The notes under the pieces are model-generated. The model had not been told where the DNA came from. It ran no database searches and saw nothing but the letters and a program-made list of their open reading frames with translations. A program made the position numbers and the translations under genes. Below, piece by piece: positions 35,679-44,701 of a stretch of DNA of 64,000 nt. How positions within the stretch are numbered: position 1 is the first letter of the stretch; every line of letters begins with the position of its first letter. This stretch comes from JABMPO01 sp964539785. Lineage in GTDB: Bacteria > Fidelibacterota > Marinisomatia > Marinisomatales > TCS56. Location of the stretch: positions 1-64,000 of the forward strand of contig CAZIJQ010000001.1 of the NCBI GenBank assembly GCA_964539785.1. The letters are read 5' to 3'.

Positions 35679-36664
35679 TATAGCAAATCCTCAATAATCA
35701 TTTGATGAATTTTAGTTGCCACAGCCAGTGCATCACGGCCCGCTACACCATCCACAATTGGTTTTTCTACACCATTGATTGCTGCTAAAAAATTTGTTAG
35801 TTCCATTTGCAGTGCGTCTGTTTTATTAATAGCGGGTTTTTCGTATACAATCTGACGATGAACCCCATTCTGATTAAGCGGAGCACTCAGAATTGCCGCT
35901 GGATTTTTAATTTTATCATCAAGAATCCGGTAGACTTCAGTCATCCCCAGTGATAAATCAATTGTAGCATACATATCCTGTTGAAAGACCTTGATTTTTC
36001 TCACCTGGTCTTTAGCAATGCGGCTGGCCGTAAAATTGGCAACCGTACCATTTTGAAATCTGATGCGGGCGTTAGCAATATCGACGGATTTGGTCATGAT
36101 GGAAACACCGCTGGCACGGATATTTTTTACCGGCGAATCTACCAGCGATAAAATGATATCAATATCATGGATCATCAAGTCGAGCACAACCGGGACATCA
36201 GTGCCGCGGGTGGTAAAGGGAGCCAAACGCTGGACTTCAATAAATTTAGGCTGCAGATTGAAGTTCTTTAACGGTAGCAGTGCTGGATTCAGGCGTTCAA
36301 TGTGCCCTACTTGCAGCAATGAGTTGGTTTGTTCGCTCAGTTTAATTAACCGGTCAGCTTCAGCCACTGTTTTAGTAATTGGTTTTTCGATAAAAACATG
36401 CTTGCCAGCCCTGAGACATTGTTCTGCAATATCAGTATGAGTTATAGTGGGGGTAACAATTGCAACCGCCGCTACTGAATCCAGCAATTGTTCCAGTGAT
36501 TTGAAAACGTTGGTATTATACTTTTTCGCGATTTCCTGGGCTCGGTCCTGATCTATGTCGAAGATTCCGATCAGATTAGCTGCCGGTAATTGTGAAAAAT
36601 GTTTGACATGATATTGGCCCAGATGACCAACACCAATAATCCCGACCATGATTTTATTAGTCAT
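35678..36664 (-). CDS. Gfo/Idh/MocA-family oxidoreductase (possibly GnnA-like)
   Basis: NAD(P)-dependent sugar oxidoreductase. The Rossmann motif GIIGVGHLGQYHV (9-21) and the family catalytic FIEKPITKT (EKP, near residue 92) are intact; 328 aa is typical. In several bacteria the Gfo/Idh/MocA gene beside lpx genes is GnnA, which oxidises UDP-GlcNAc at C3 as the first step to diamino-sugar lipid A. A GnnB aminotransferase is not in this window, so this assignment is tentative. First gene of a tightly packed minus-strand run down to lpxK. Confidence 0.85.
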   Translation of the reverse strand: MTNKIMVGIIGVGHLGQYHVKHFSQLPAANLIGIFDIDQDRAQEIAKKYNTNVFKSLEQLLDSVAAVAIVTPTITHTDIAEQCLRAGKHVFIEKPITKTVAEADRLIKLSEQTNSLLQVGHIERLNPALLPLKNFNLQPKFIEVQRLAPFTTRGTDVPVVLDLMIHDIDIILSLVDSPVKNIRASGVSIMTKSVDIANARIRFQNGTVANFTASRIAKDQVRKIKVFQQDMYATIDLSLGMTEVYRILDDKIKNPAAILSAPLNQNGVHRQIVYEKPAINKTDALQMELTNFLAAINGVEKPIVDGVAGRDALAVATKIHQMIIEDLL

Positions 36665-36945
36665 AGAATTTTATTTTCCCTTTGGATTGCATCAACCGTG
36701 TGGATGTCCTCAAAAGTTAACCGTAAGCAATGATTTGGGGGAATGATTATCTGTTCTATCTTTTGGTATAGACTTGTACAGGTGTAATTCCTGAAAGGGA
36801 ACCGGTATCTACCGGGTTAATTTAAAAAGGCTTGCTTTTAGGCTTGATTAAATTCAATTTCCCGGGAATACTTTAGTTTACCATAACTACATTCCGGCAT
36901 ATTATTTGACGGTTTTTTTAATTCCTGCAAAGGGGAGTTTGGAAA

Positions 36946-37575
36946 ATGGATAGTGACTTGAAATCAGGTCTGGGATATATTATTCCGGTTGGCGCCATAA
37001 TTGGGTTCGTGCTGGCGCTGATAACGGAAAATTTCAATCTGGCCATGATTATGGCTGTAACCGGCATTCTGGGCTGGTTTATCTACCTGCTGATAATGGA
37101 GATCAAACCACCCCGACCGTTCGGTAATATTGTTGTATTTTTTGGAGTGCTGCTTTCCCTGGCAGTTTTTCTGGCGACTGGTCTTGAGCAGGATATATTT
37201 GGTGGTTATATCCTACGGTCGCAGGGGTTGATTTATGCAGTTATTGTATTGTTTTTTTCCATCTTGACCGGCGTACTGTTCAGGTCCATGAGCCAGAAGC
37301 AGGATAAGACCATTGAATCACAGTTAAGTCAGTCAGACCGGGACCTGGTGGAAAAAGCCATTAGCCAGGAAACCGGGGCAGAAACCGAACCACGAATAAT
37401 TGTTGTTAAGCAGGAAGCGCCGTCCCCGGATGAGGAATTGGAACCGGAATACGATTATGGTGAATATGACCCCTATGCTTATTCTTATCCACCGGAATAT
37501 TATGAAGACGAAGATGAAGAAGATGAGGATGAAGAAGACGAAGATGAATACGAGGACGAGGAAGACGAACAGTAG
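36946..37575 (+). CDS. Small membrane protein with extreme acidic C-terminal tail
   Basis: Unknown family. Four hydrophobic segments fill residues about 8-115, then a short linker, then a disordered tail that is Pro/Tyr/Glu-rich and ends with roughly 25 residues almost wholly Asp and Glu. The tail could bind cations or basic proteins. A good ribosome site (aaaggggag) precedes the ATG. It stands alone. The 281 bp upstream contain no gene I can see. Confidence 0.7.
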   Translation: MDSDLKSGLGYIIPVGAIIGFVLALITENFNLAMIMAVTGILGWFIYLLIMEIKPPRPFGNIVVFFGVLLSLAVFLATGLEQDIFGGYILRSQGLIYAVIVLFFSILTGVLFRSMSQKQDKTIESQLSQSDRDLVEKAISQETGAETEPRIIVVKQEAPSPDEELEPEYDYGEYDPYAYSYPPEYYEDEDEEDEDEEDEDEYEDEEDEQ

Positions 37576-37703
37576 TATTTAGTCAGAAATCACTTTTTGT
37601 TATTTTTTCTGGTCACGCTGCCCTGCGGTGTAGCCGCAAAAGCCCCCCCCTCTTTATTGATATTTAACCACCGCTAATTAATGGTATTAAACAGTGCTTC
37701 TTT

Positions 37704-37741
37704 TCCGCCGTAAACCCGATGTCTATCGGGACGCAGGCGGA
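37704..37741. repeat. Nested palindrome (REP-like hairpin) 3' of fabA
   Basis: An outer stem TCCGCC/GGCGGA and an inner stem CCCGAT/ATCGGG with a GTCT loop, separated by symmetric five-base internal loops. It ends at the base before the fabA stop codon. There is no T-tract on either strand, so it is not a normal intrinsic terminator. It may be an extragenic palindromic repeat or an mRNA 3' stabiliser. A second small hairpin (TGCGG/CCGCA) is at 37624-37638. Confidence 0.55.
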
Positions 37742-38296
37742 TTAAAACGGATCCAGGGCCGGATCGTCGCCATAATCCCAGACCAGCTTGGGAAACAGGC
37801 CGACCTGTAGATTTTCAGCAAAATAGATTACCTTTTCCTCAACCTTTAACACCGCGTCAGCCCAGGCCATATAAACCGGACGAGTAATCAATTTTTTTAT
37901 ATCCAATTGATAAGAAACGAGTTTGTGATATGGTCTCACCTGGCCTTTGAATTTTACTCTGCCACAACCTAAGGCGCGACCTCGGCCTTCGCCGCCAGCC
38001 CAGGACAGGAAAAATCCCAGTAACTGCCAGAGTCCGTCCAGACCCAGACAACCGGGCATGACCGGGTCGTTCTTAAAATGACATTTGAAAAACCAGTTGT
38101 TGGGATCTATATCTAATTCAGCCAGGATTTCACCTTTCCCGAATTTCCCGCCTTCCTTAGAAATATTTAATATGCGATCGATCATCAGCATGGGATGAAG
38201 CGGCAATTTCCCGGCAAAATTTTTCGATAAAGTACCTTCGCCAGCGGCCTTGATATCGTCTTTATTGAATGAAGTTCTTAAATTGAATTTGGTCAT
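37742..38296 (-). CDS. fabA: 3-hydroxydecanoyl-ACP dehydratase/isomerase
   Basis: Dehydrates 3-hydroxyacyl-ACP and, in true FabA, isomerises trans-2- to cis-3-decenoyl-ACP for unsaturated fatty acids. The sequence is very close in pattern to E. coli FabA: WFFKCHFKNDPVMPGC with catalytic His73, and LGLDGLWQ with Asp87. Other shared blocks are GGEGRGRALG and VKFKGQVRP. 184 aa is slightly longer than E. coli's 172. It follows the acyl-CoA dehydrogenase by about 70 bp, and no fabB is adjacent. FabA is best known from Proteobacteria, so transfer is possible. Confidence 0.94.
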   Translation of the reverse strand: MTKFNLRTSFNKDDIKAAGEGTLSKNFAGKLPLHPMLMIDRILNISKEGGKFGKGEILAELDIDPNNWFFKCHFKNDPVMPGCLGLDGLWQLLGFFLSWAGGEGRGRALGCGRVKFKGQVRPYHKLVSYQLDIKKLITRPVYMAWADAVLKVEEKVIYFAENLQVGLFPKLVWDYGDDPALDPF

Positions 38297-38365
38297 AACC
38301 TATATCGATTTCCTTAACTAATCCCCCGATTAAGATATTAATCCTGTTATACGAGCTAATCTGTT

Positions 38366-40123
38366 TTAACAGGAAGTTGTTTGTTCAATAGCCAGAATCT
38401 GTTCATGCAGATCAAGAATTGCGAAACTGTCATTCATTATCGAACGATAATTGCTTTCGATCCGCAAATTTGATTCTTCAACCCAGACCCGGGCAGAATT
38501 GACTTTATCAGCGCTGGCACTCGCCGCAGCGAGGAACAGGGTAGAAATATATATATCGATTCCCATATCTACAATACGTTTGGCGATTAAATCGGTTAAC
38601 TCGGCCTCTTTCCGCTCTTTAATATGTTCGATAGCTTTATTCATTTGGAGAATTGCTGCTTGCACCTGTTGTACCAGATCGCTCAGTTCAGCGGGAAACT
38701 CCCGCTCACTGAATTTTTCAAACAGCGGGTTAAGCGTTCCCGAGAGTAACCCACCGATAGCGCCTACGACCTGTAATTGGGACGTGCCCTCGTAGATACT
38801 GGTGATCCGGGCATCGCGGTAATAGCGCTCCATATCGTAATCTTTCATAAATCCGCTGCCACCGAGAACTTGGATACCATCGTAAGCTGTACTGTTGCAT
38901 ATTTCCGACAAGAAGTATTTCGCGAAGGGCGTCAGCACCCCCGCCAGCCGCTCATTAAATTTGGCCTGCTGCCGGAGTTGCGGATCGACAGCAGCACCAG
39001 TCTGTTTGGCTGCTTCGATCTGGCGTTGAGCCAGTTTAAACAAGTCAACTACTTTGGCGGTTTCATAAACCAGCAAACGCCCACCTTCAAGATTAACCTT
39101 CATTTTAACCAGCATTTCATAAACGGCAGGAAAAGTGATAATCGGTTTGTTGAATTGAATCCGTTTTTCGGCATATTCCCGCGCCATGCGATACACCGCT
39201 TCGGCAATACCCAGAGCCTGCGCCGCAACACCCAGGCGGGCTCCGTTCATGAGCGACATGATATATTTAATCAACCCGAACTTCCGTCTTCCGATCAGGT
39301 AGGCCGGCGTATAATCGAAAGTCATTTCGCAGGTAGGGGACCCATGAATACCAAGTTTTTCTTCGATGCGCCGAATACGGATGGTTTCATCCTTATGGCA
39401 TACGAATAACGATAACCCGCGGGCGTCGCTGGTTCCTTCTTCGGAACGGGCCTGGACCAGCAGGACGTCACCATTGCCGTTGGTAATGAAACGCTTGACG
39501 CCATAGAGTTGCCAGATTCCGCTATCGTTGCCATCCTCCGGTGGTATGGCTTTCAGACGGACTGCCTGCAGATCGGAGCCAGCGTCGGGTTCGGTCAGAA
39601 CCATCGCTCCTGTCCCGTCTCCCGAGGCCAGAATCGGCACAAATTCTGCTTTTTGCTCTGCACTGCCGAATTCCACAATGGTTTCGGCTATATCCTGTAA
39701 GCCGACCAGGTTCATTAACCCGGCATCAGCCCTCGAAACCATTTCCAATACCGCTGCTTTCACGACCTGAGGCATATTCAAGCCGCCAAATTCCCGTGGC
39801 AGGGATATTCCCATCAACTGGGCTTGTTTGAAGTCATGCAAATTTTCCTGTACCAGGGGATGATAGGTCACCTCGCCATTGGCACATACATTACCTTCTT
39901 TATCGATTTGTTGAGCCCGCGGGGCAATGTTGGTAGCACAGATTTCACCGGCCAGATCACAAACACGCAGGTAGTTATCAGTGGCATCGTCGCTATCGGT
40001 TGGAGCAAAATCATATTCATCGGATTCGGAATAATCTATTTCCAGAAGATCGGCCAGGGCCGGTAGATCTAATCGTTCCAGGTTAAATTTGATGTCGGGG
40101 TTGTCGGAATAGAAATTTGCCAC
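38366..40123 (-). CDS. Acyl-CoA dehydrogenase (long form)
   Basis: FAD enzyme that introduces a trans-2 double bond into acyl-CoA and passes electrons to ETF. Motifs: MVLTEPDAGSDLQAVRLKA (FAD/substrate region, about 175-193), NGARLGVAAQALGIAEAVY, and QVLGGSGFMKDYDMERYYRD followed by SIYEGTSQLQ with the probable catalytic Glu. At 585 aa it has an extra C-terminal helical domain of about 130 residues compared with the 380-aa short-chain enzymes. It lies 5 bp after etfA, so its electrons very likely go to that ETF. Substrate chain length is not determinable. Confidence 0.92.
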   Translation of the reverse strand: MANFYSDNPDIKFNLERLDLPALADLLEIDYSESDEYDFAPTDSDDATDNYLRVCDLAGEICATNIAPRAQQIDKEGNVCANGEVTYHPLVQENLHDFKQAQLMGISLPREFGGLNMPQVVKAAVLEMVSRADAGLMNLVGLQDIAETIVEFGSAEQKAEFVPILASGDGTGAMVLTEPDAGSDLQAVRLKAIPPEDGNDSGIWQLYGVKRFITNGNGDVLLVQARSEEGTSDARGLSLFVCHKDETIRIRRIEEKLGIHGSPTCEMTFDYTPAYLIGRRKFGLIKYIMSLMNGARLGVAAQALGIAEAVYRMAREYAEKRIQFNKPIITFPAVYEMLVKMKVNLEGGRLLVYETAKVVDLFKLAQRQIEAAKQTGAAVDPQLRQQAKFNERLAGVLTPFAKYFLSEICNSTAYDGIQVLGGSGFMKDYDMERYYRDARITSIYEGTSQLQVVGAIGGLLSGTLNPLFEKFSEREFPAELSDLVQQVQAAILQMNKAIEHIKERKEAELTDLIAKRIVDMGIDIYISTLFLAAASASADKVNSARVWVEESNLRIESNYRSIMNDSFAILDLHEQILAIEQTTSC

Positions 40124-40128
40124 GCTGT

Positions 40129-41172
40129 TTACTCCTTGGCCTTGTAAGACTTAATCATCATCGGTATTACCTGGTTCAGATCGCCGACGATTCCATAGTG
40201 GGCAATGTTAAAAATGGGTGCATCGGGATCGGTATTGATGGCGATAATTTTACCTGATTGATCCATTCCGGCTTGGTGTTGGACGCAGCCGGAAATACCG
40301 CAGGCGATATATAGCTTGGGCCGTACAGTGGTACCGGTTTGCCCCACTTGATGTTCAGCATCAATGTAGCCGTTATCCACTGCCGCCCGCGAGGCCCCCA
40401 CCATTCCGCCCAGGGTTTCGGCCAGTTCATGAACGAGTTGAAATTGCTTTTTACCGCCAACTCCGGCACCACCGGCCACGATGATATCGGCACCGTTCAA
40501 ATTGATCCGCCGCCGCCCTACGAGCCGGTCGATGAATTGATTGTGAAAATCGGATTCGCTTAGTTCTGATGGTAAATCGATTATTTGTCCCTGATGCTTG
40601 GGATTGGCCGTACCGAGCTTCATTACCCCTTCCCGCACCGTTGCCATCTGGGGCCGGTGATCGGGCGAAATAATGGTGGCGATGATATTACCGCCGAAGG
40701 CCGGCCTGATCTGAAATAAAATGTTTTTATATAATTTCTTTTTTGCCTTGTCTTCGTGATCCTGGATTTGCAGGTCAGTACAATCGGCCGTTAAGCCGGT
40801 TTTCAAGGAACTGGCAACCCGGGGAGCGAGATCCCGGCCGATGGGGGTAGCACCAAATAATACGATTTGAGGTTCAATCCGCCGGATCAGTTGGGCAGTC
40901 AATTTTGTGTAAGGCAGGGTCTCATAAAATTTCAGCCGGGAATCAGTAATTCTATAAAGCTGATCACAGCCATAAGAAAACGGTGAGTCGCTATCTTTAT
41001 TTTCGCCATCACTAATCATTATAGCGCTGACTTCAACACCCAGTTCGTCAGCTAAATCCCGGGCTTTGCTGATTAATTCCAGGCTTACAGTGGCTATTTT
41101 GTTGTGATCTAGCTCGACATAAACCAGTATTCCGTTAGTTGTTATCTTGTTATCCAAAGGTGCGCTCCTCAA
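40129..41172 (-). CDS. etfA: Electron transfer flavoprotein alpha subunit
   Basis: Binds FAD and carries electrons between acyl-CoA dehydrogenase and the respiratory chain or another partner. The C-terminal FAD domain is diagnostic: VAGGAGVGG, VGASRAAVDNGY, HQVGQTGTTVRPKLYIACGISG and INTDPDAPIFNIAHYGIVGDL. 347 aa is normal. It overlaps etfB by 23 bp, indicating translational coupling. Confidence 0.96.
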   Translation of the reverse strand: MRSAPLDNKITTNGILVYVELDHNKIATVSLELISKARDLADELGVEVSAIMISDGENKDSDSPFSYGCDQLYRITDSRLKFYETLPYTKLTAQLIRRIEPQIVLFGATPIGRDLAPRVASSLKTGLTADCTDLQIQDHEDKAKKKLYKNILFQIRPAFGGNIIATIISPDHRPQMATVREGVMKLGTANPKHQGQIIDLPSELSESDFHNQFIDRLVGRRRINLNGADIIVAGGAGVGGKKQFQLVHELAETLGGMVGASRAAVDNGYIDAEHQVGQTGTTVRPKLYIACGISGCVQHQAGMDQSGKIIAINTDPDAPIFNIAHYGIVGDLNQVIPMMIKSYKAKE

Positions 41173-42040
41173 TTAATTCGGCCATTAATTGCTTGATGCC
41201 CATTTCGGTTGGATCAATCTGACGGGTATCGGTGGCAGCGAAGACAACACTCTGCACTTTTTTTACTTTGGTGGGTGAGCCGCGCAGACCGATGTCGGCA
41301 GGGTCGGCATCCAGATCGGCGGCAGACCAGGTCTCGATCAGCAAACCGCGATTGGCGAGGCGTTCGCATTCGGCCACGATTGCCGGTAAGTCGCCCTTGC
41401 CTTTTTCAGCTTCGACTTCCAGCCGTGTCCGGGCACGCTTGAAACGCATCATCAGTTTTGCCCCATAGCTGCGGGGTTGATTGGCAGAAGCGGGAACAGT
41501 GATCAACAGAGGGAGTCCAGTTTCGATTTTTTCAGTGATTCGCCCCAAATTCCGCGACAACAGCACTCGATCATTGCGTATTTCATGAATTTTATGCACA
41601 TAGGTAATCTGGTTTACTCCGATCTTATCCGCAACCTGGGGACCGATCTGGGCTGTGTCACCATCGATGGCCTGTCGACCACACAAGATCAGATCATAAT
41701 CTCCGATCTTTTTGATAGCCTGTGCCAGGGTATACGAGGTGGCCAAAGTATCGGCGCCGGCAAAGGCCCGGTCGGTAACCAGAATACAGAGGTCGGCTCC
41801 ACGGAAGAGGGTCTCACGCAGGATATTCGCGGCCCGGGGCGGACCCATGGTAATGACGGTAACAGTCCCGTTATAGCGATCTTTGATATCTAATGCCAGT
41901 TCGAGGGCATTCAGGTCTTCCGGATTGAAAATGGCCGGTAAGGCCGCCCGGTTTACCGTGCCATCGTCTTTCATTGCTTTGGCAGTGATATTTTTAGTAT
42001 CGGGAACTTGTTTTACTAAAACAATTAAATTTATGCTCAT
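41150..42040 (-). CDS. etfB: Electron transfer flavoprotein beta subunit
   Basis: Partner of EtfA. Diagnostic regions: VLVKQVPDTKN at the N-terminus, GAD plus TSYTLAQAIKKIGDYDLILCGRQAIDGDTAQIGPQVADKIG, and a C-terminal tail embracing EtfA. The style (CGRQAIDGDTAQ) resembles ETFs linked to butyryl-CoA dehydrogenase-type enzymes, some of which bifurcate electrons, but I cannot assign bifurcation from this. First gene of etfB-etfA-acd-fabA, and preceded by a leader terminator. Confidence 0.95.
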   Translation of the reverse strand: MSINLIVLVKQVPDTKNITAKAMKDDGTVNRAALPAIFNPEDLNALELALDIKDRYNGTVTVITMGPPRAANILRETLFRGADLCILVTDRAFAGADTLATSYTLAQAIKKIGDYDLILCGRQAIDGDTAQIGPQVADKIGVNQITYVHKIHEIRNDRVLLSRNLGRITEKIETGLPLLITVPASANQPRSYGAKLMMRFKRARTRLEVEAEKGKGDLPAIVAECERLANRGLLIETWSAADLDADPADIGLRGSPTKVKKVQSVVFAATDTRQIDPTEMGIKQLMAELIEERTFG

Positions 42041-42090
42041 GGTTTGGACGCAAAGCTATTCAAGGGTTAGAATGATTTCAATTGGTTTTT

Positions 42091-42127
42091 AAAAAAACGA
42101 ATTTTCCGGGATATCCCAGAAAATTCG
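42091..42127 (-). terminator. Intrinsic terminator in the 5' leader of the etf operon
   Basis: On the minus strand a 13-bp stem (CGAATTTTC, a T-G pair, GGG) closes an ATAT loop and is followed by seven T. It lies about 50 bp before the etfB start. No minus-strand gene lies between it and the divergent PAP2 start, so it is either an attenuator of etfB or a stop for antisense transcription coming from the TPR gene at 43055. Confidence 0.8.
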
Positions 42128-42215
42128 CAAACAGATGACGTAGAATATAGGGCGGGATAATATTTATTTTGAGAATATATTTGGAAGCGGAAATCTTATA
42201 ATTGGGAGAGCTTCA

Positions 42216-43058
42216 ATGGGTATGATTGAGTTTTTACAACAGTTTGATTTTGACTGGCTGATTCTTTCGATGAAAGCCATAACGATTTTAGGTAACGAGG
42301 AGTTTTATCTGCTGGTATTGCCAGTTTTAATCTGGTGCTGGCGAAAGAACAGCGTATTACCTCTGGTAATTCTGCTGTTACTGAATTTTTGGATAAATTA
42401 TGAATTCAAAGAATTTTTTCATTTAGCCCGCCCTGAGGGAGTGAATCTAATCAGCGCGGTGCACTACAGATTTCCCAGCGGACACGCTCAGGGAGCCATG
42501 GTTCTATGGGGGTATCTGGCGTGGCTGCTGAACCGGCTAAATGGAAAACAGGTTTACGGCTGGTTTGGTTTAATTATCGTTTTTATTGGCCTATCGCGAA
42601 TCTATCTGGGGGTGCATTTTCCCAGTGATGTAATTGGGGGCTGGAGTATTGGATTTGTAATCTTGTTTATTGGGATCCGGGTAGTGAAAATAGTTGAAGC
42701 CAGAAAATTGAAATTCCCGACAATACCAACGGCAATATTAATTGGGTTTGTGGGGCTAATGCTGGCGTTGTTGCGTCCGTCGGAAATTTCGGTCAGGGCA
42801 GGGGGAATGCTGGCGGGGCTGGTCGGGGGAATGTTGATTGAACTGGAATATCTGAAGAGTTCTTTGGCTGCCCGCTGGTGGCAACAAGCACTTAAAATAA
42901 TTATTGGAGTTGCCGGAGTACTAATCCTTAAAATTGGAATAAAAATGATTTTACCGGAAATGCTGTGGGCGGATTGGTTGCGCTATGGCATAATCGGACT
43001 GTGGATGGGGTTAGGAGCCCCACTGGTTTTTGCTGGATTGCGGCTTAGAAAAAATTAA
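42216..43058 (+). CDS. PAP2-family membrane phosphatase
   Basis: An integral membrane phosphatase with the three PAP2 motifs: KEFFHLARP, FPSGHAQGAM and SRIYLGVHFPSDVIGGW, holding the catalytic His pair. About seven hydrophobic segments follow one another over 280 aa. Substrates in this family include undecaprenyl pyrophosphate, phosphatidate and lipid A phosphates; which applies is unknown. The ribosome site gggagag precedes the ATG. Its 3' end overlaps the convergent TPR gene by four bases. Confidence 0.9.
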   Translation: MGMIEFLQQFDFDWLILSMKAITILGNEEFYLLVLPVLIWCWRKNSVLPLVILLLLNFWINYEFKEFFHLARPEGVNLISAVHYRFPSGHAQGAMVLWGYLAWLLNRLNGKQVYGWFGLIIVFIGLSRIYLGVHFPSDVIGGWSIGFVILFIGIRVVKIVEARKLKFPTIPTAILIGFVGLMLALLRPSEISVRAGGMLAGLVGGMLIELEYLKSSLAARWWQQALKIIIGVAGVLILKIGIKMILPEMLWADWLRYGIIGLWMGLGAPLVFAGLRLRKN

Positions 43059-43447
43059 GAATCGATATTTGTGTTATCGGCCAGGGCGAGACGCTTTTTG
43101 ATCAATTTGACTAATTCGTGATTTTCTTTGGTTGGAATGAGCTTAAAACAGGTCTCCGCCTCGGCCAGGGCATAATCAAACCAGCCTTTTTTGGTATAGA
43201 CCAACGCGAGACTATAGTGGGCTTTTGCAAGGGCCGTAAATTCGTTTCTGGTTAATTCAATGGATGATGTTGGCAGCAATCGAATAACTTCACGATATTC
43301 TAAAACAGCTTCGTCTATTAAGCCTTTTTGAAAATACCAGTTTCCCAGCTTCAAATGCCTTTGGGGATCATCTTTACAGCCCACAAAAAGCAGCACCGCT
43401 GCGAAAAGTACAATGAAATAGTTAGATTTTCTTATCATCAGATTCAT
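43055..43447 (-). CDS. Small TPR lipoprotein
   Basis: A lipoprotein with the lipobox LLFVGC, followed by about 100 residues forming two to three tetratricopeptide-like helix pairs (KLGNWYFQKGLIDEAVLEYREVIRL; AHYSLALVYTKKGWFDYALAEAETCFKLIP). TPRs usually mediate protein contacts. The frame is open from 43489, but ATG 43447 (or 43438) places the signal peptide correctly at the N-terminus. Partner unknown. Confidence 0.8.
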   Translation of the reverse strand: MNLMIRKSNYFIVLFAAVLLFVGCKDDPQRHLKLGNWYFQKGLIDEAVLEYREVIRLLPTSSIELTRNEFTALAKAHYSLALVYTKKGWFDYALAEAETCFKLIPTKENHELVKLIKKRLALADNTNIDS

Positions 43448-43585
43448 GAAATGCAGGTTTAATTTCCAAGCAACCCGGCCTAAATGCAAGGAATAATTAA
43501 TATTCGAGAATATTTAAAAATTATTCCCGGTGAAAATTGATTTGAAAATGAGTAAATCATTACCAGAATATGACAAAGGATTATC

Positions 43586-44701
43586 TCAATTCACATGTTT
43601 TGGATCACGCACTAAAAATAGCATTGCTATAATACTGATACTAATAAAGATTCCGATTCCAGTGAGAATACTGGGAATTTCAACAAAATGGAGCAGACTT
43701 CCGGCGATCATTATGGCAATAAATGTAAAGGGAGCCAGAGAAGTGTCAATCAATGCCATATACGTTTTACTGTCGCCATTACCGGCAAAACTGTACACTA
43801 AGCTCAATGAAGACGGGAAAAAAGACCCCTGCCCGGCGCCGAGAAACAGGAAAATGACATAGACCCACCACATATTCTGGGCGAACAGCGCTACGATCAA
43901 AGCAGTTAAATGCAGGAGGAGCGAGATTGTCAGAGCCTTTTTATGTCCGTAACGATCACCGATTCTACCGCCAAAATAACTGGCGAGTCCGAAAGCTACG
44001 GTAGTTAGAGCGGTAAATATCCCGGCTTCACTTACATCGTAGTCGAACAGATCTTTGGCATAGATCGCATATAGGCTCATGGCCGGAAAATTAGCCGTGA
44101 AAAATATTCGGCTGAAGATGTAACGGCGGAAATTTTTCTGTTTCTTGATAATTGAGAGAGTTTGTTTCAAGAATTGTCGGACTGTTTTATGGGGCTGTAG
44201 CTCAGTGGGCTCGGCTACTTTATAGAAAAAGAAAACGATTGTACCAATAACCAAGGACGCAAATGTAATCAGAAATCCCCAACCGAAATTGCTCGGGAAG
44301 ATTGAACCGGCGAGTAACTGACGCGATAGCAAACCCCCGATAAACCCACCCAGACTATTAAAAGCAAACGATATCCCAAAGAAGGTTCCCCGGCTTTCCG
44401 CCAGAGAGACGTGTTTGAGGAAATCAGCCCAGATCGGAATAATCATGCCGATTGCAAGGCCGTAAAGAATGAAACAGATGTAATAGAACACCCAGGCGGA
44501 AGGCCCAGTTGGAGCCAGAAAGGCAAAAGTGAATCCGGCAATGAAAATCGGTGGCCAGACTAAAGTGTGAACACCGATAGCAGCCATCTTGATGTTGCGG
44601 ATATTCCGTCCCATAATTGCACTTACTAATTGTGGGACTGCAATCAATATGCTAAATAGTCCAGCCACGGAAATTATTACGCCATTTGGGGCTCCCAGCA
44701 T
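43586..44701 (-). CDS. Major facilitator superfamily transporter
   Basis: A polytopic permease with about 11 helices from the first ATG. MFS features include the loop motif GRIGDRYGHKKAL between helices (near 215-230). Substrate unknown. The first in-frame ATG/GTG/TTG gives a protein that begins inside the first transmembrane region. The frame stays open upstream for 43 more codons (to about 44830) and encodes a convincing first helix (ASWGFGIAFHNAYAVIPLF), so the true protein probably begins there at a rare start codon or the start is affected by an error. It follows the DMT transporter closely. Confidence 0.83.
   Translation of the reverse strand: MLGAPNGVIISVAGLFSILIAVPQLVSAIMGRNIRNIKMAAIGVHTLVWPPIFIAGFTFAFLAPTGPSAWVFYYICFILYGLAIGMIIPIWADFLKHVSLAESRGTFFGISFAFNSLGGFIGGLLSRQLLAGSIFPSNFGWGFLITFASLVIGTIVFFFYKVAEPTELQPHKTVRQFLKQTLSIIKKQKNFRRYIFSRIFFTANFPAMSLYAIYAKDLFDYDVSEAGIFTALTTVAFGLASYFGGRIGDRYGHKKALTISLLLHLTALIVALFAQNMWWVYVIFLFLGAGQGSFFPSSLSLVYSFAGNGDSKTYMALIDTSLAPFTFIAIMIAGSLLHFVEIPSILTGIGIFISISIIAMLFLVRDPKHVN

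Noticed and set aside
36781..36820. Sequence resembling part of a cobalamin riboswitch (ggtg ... tgaaagggaaccggt ... ccgg)
   Set aside because: Only one short segment fits; the B12 box and remaining core are absent, and the downstream gene is an unrelated membrane protein.
38335..38365. CCTGTT/AACAGG inverted repeat between acd and fabA as a terminator
   Set aside because: Short stem, long loop and no T-tract on the transcribed strand; the genes are probably still co-transcribed.
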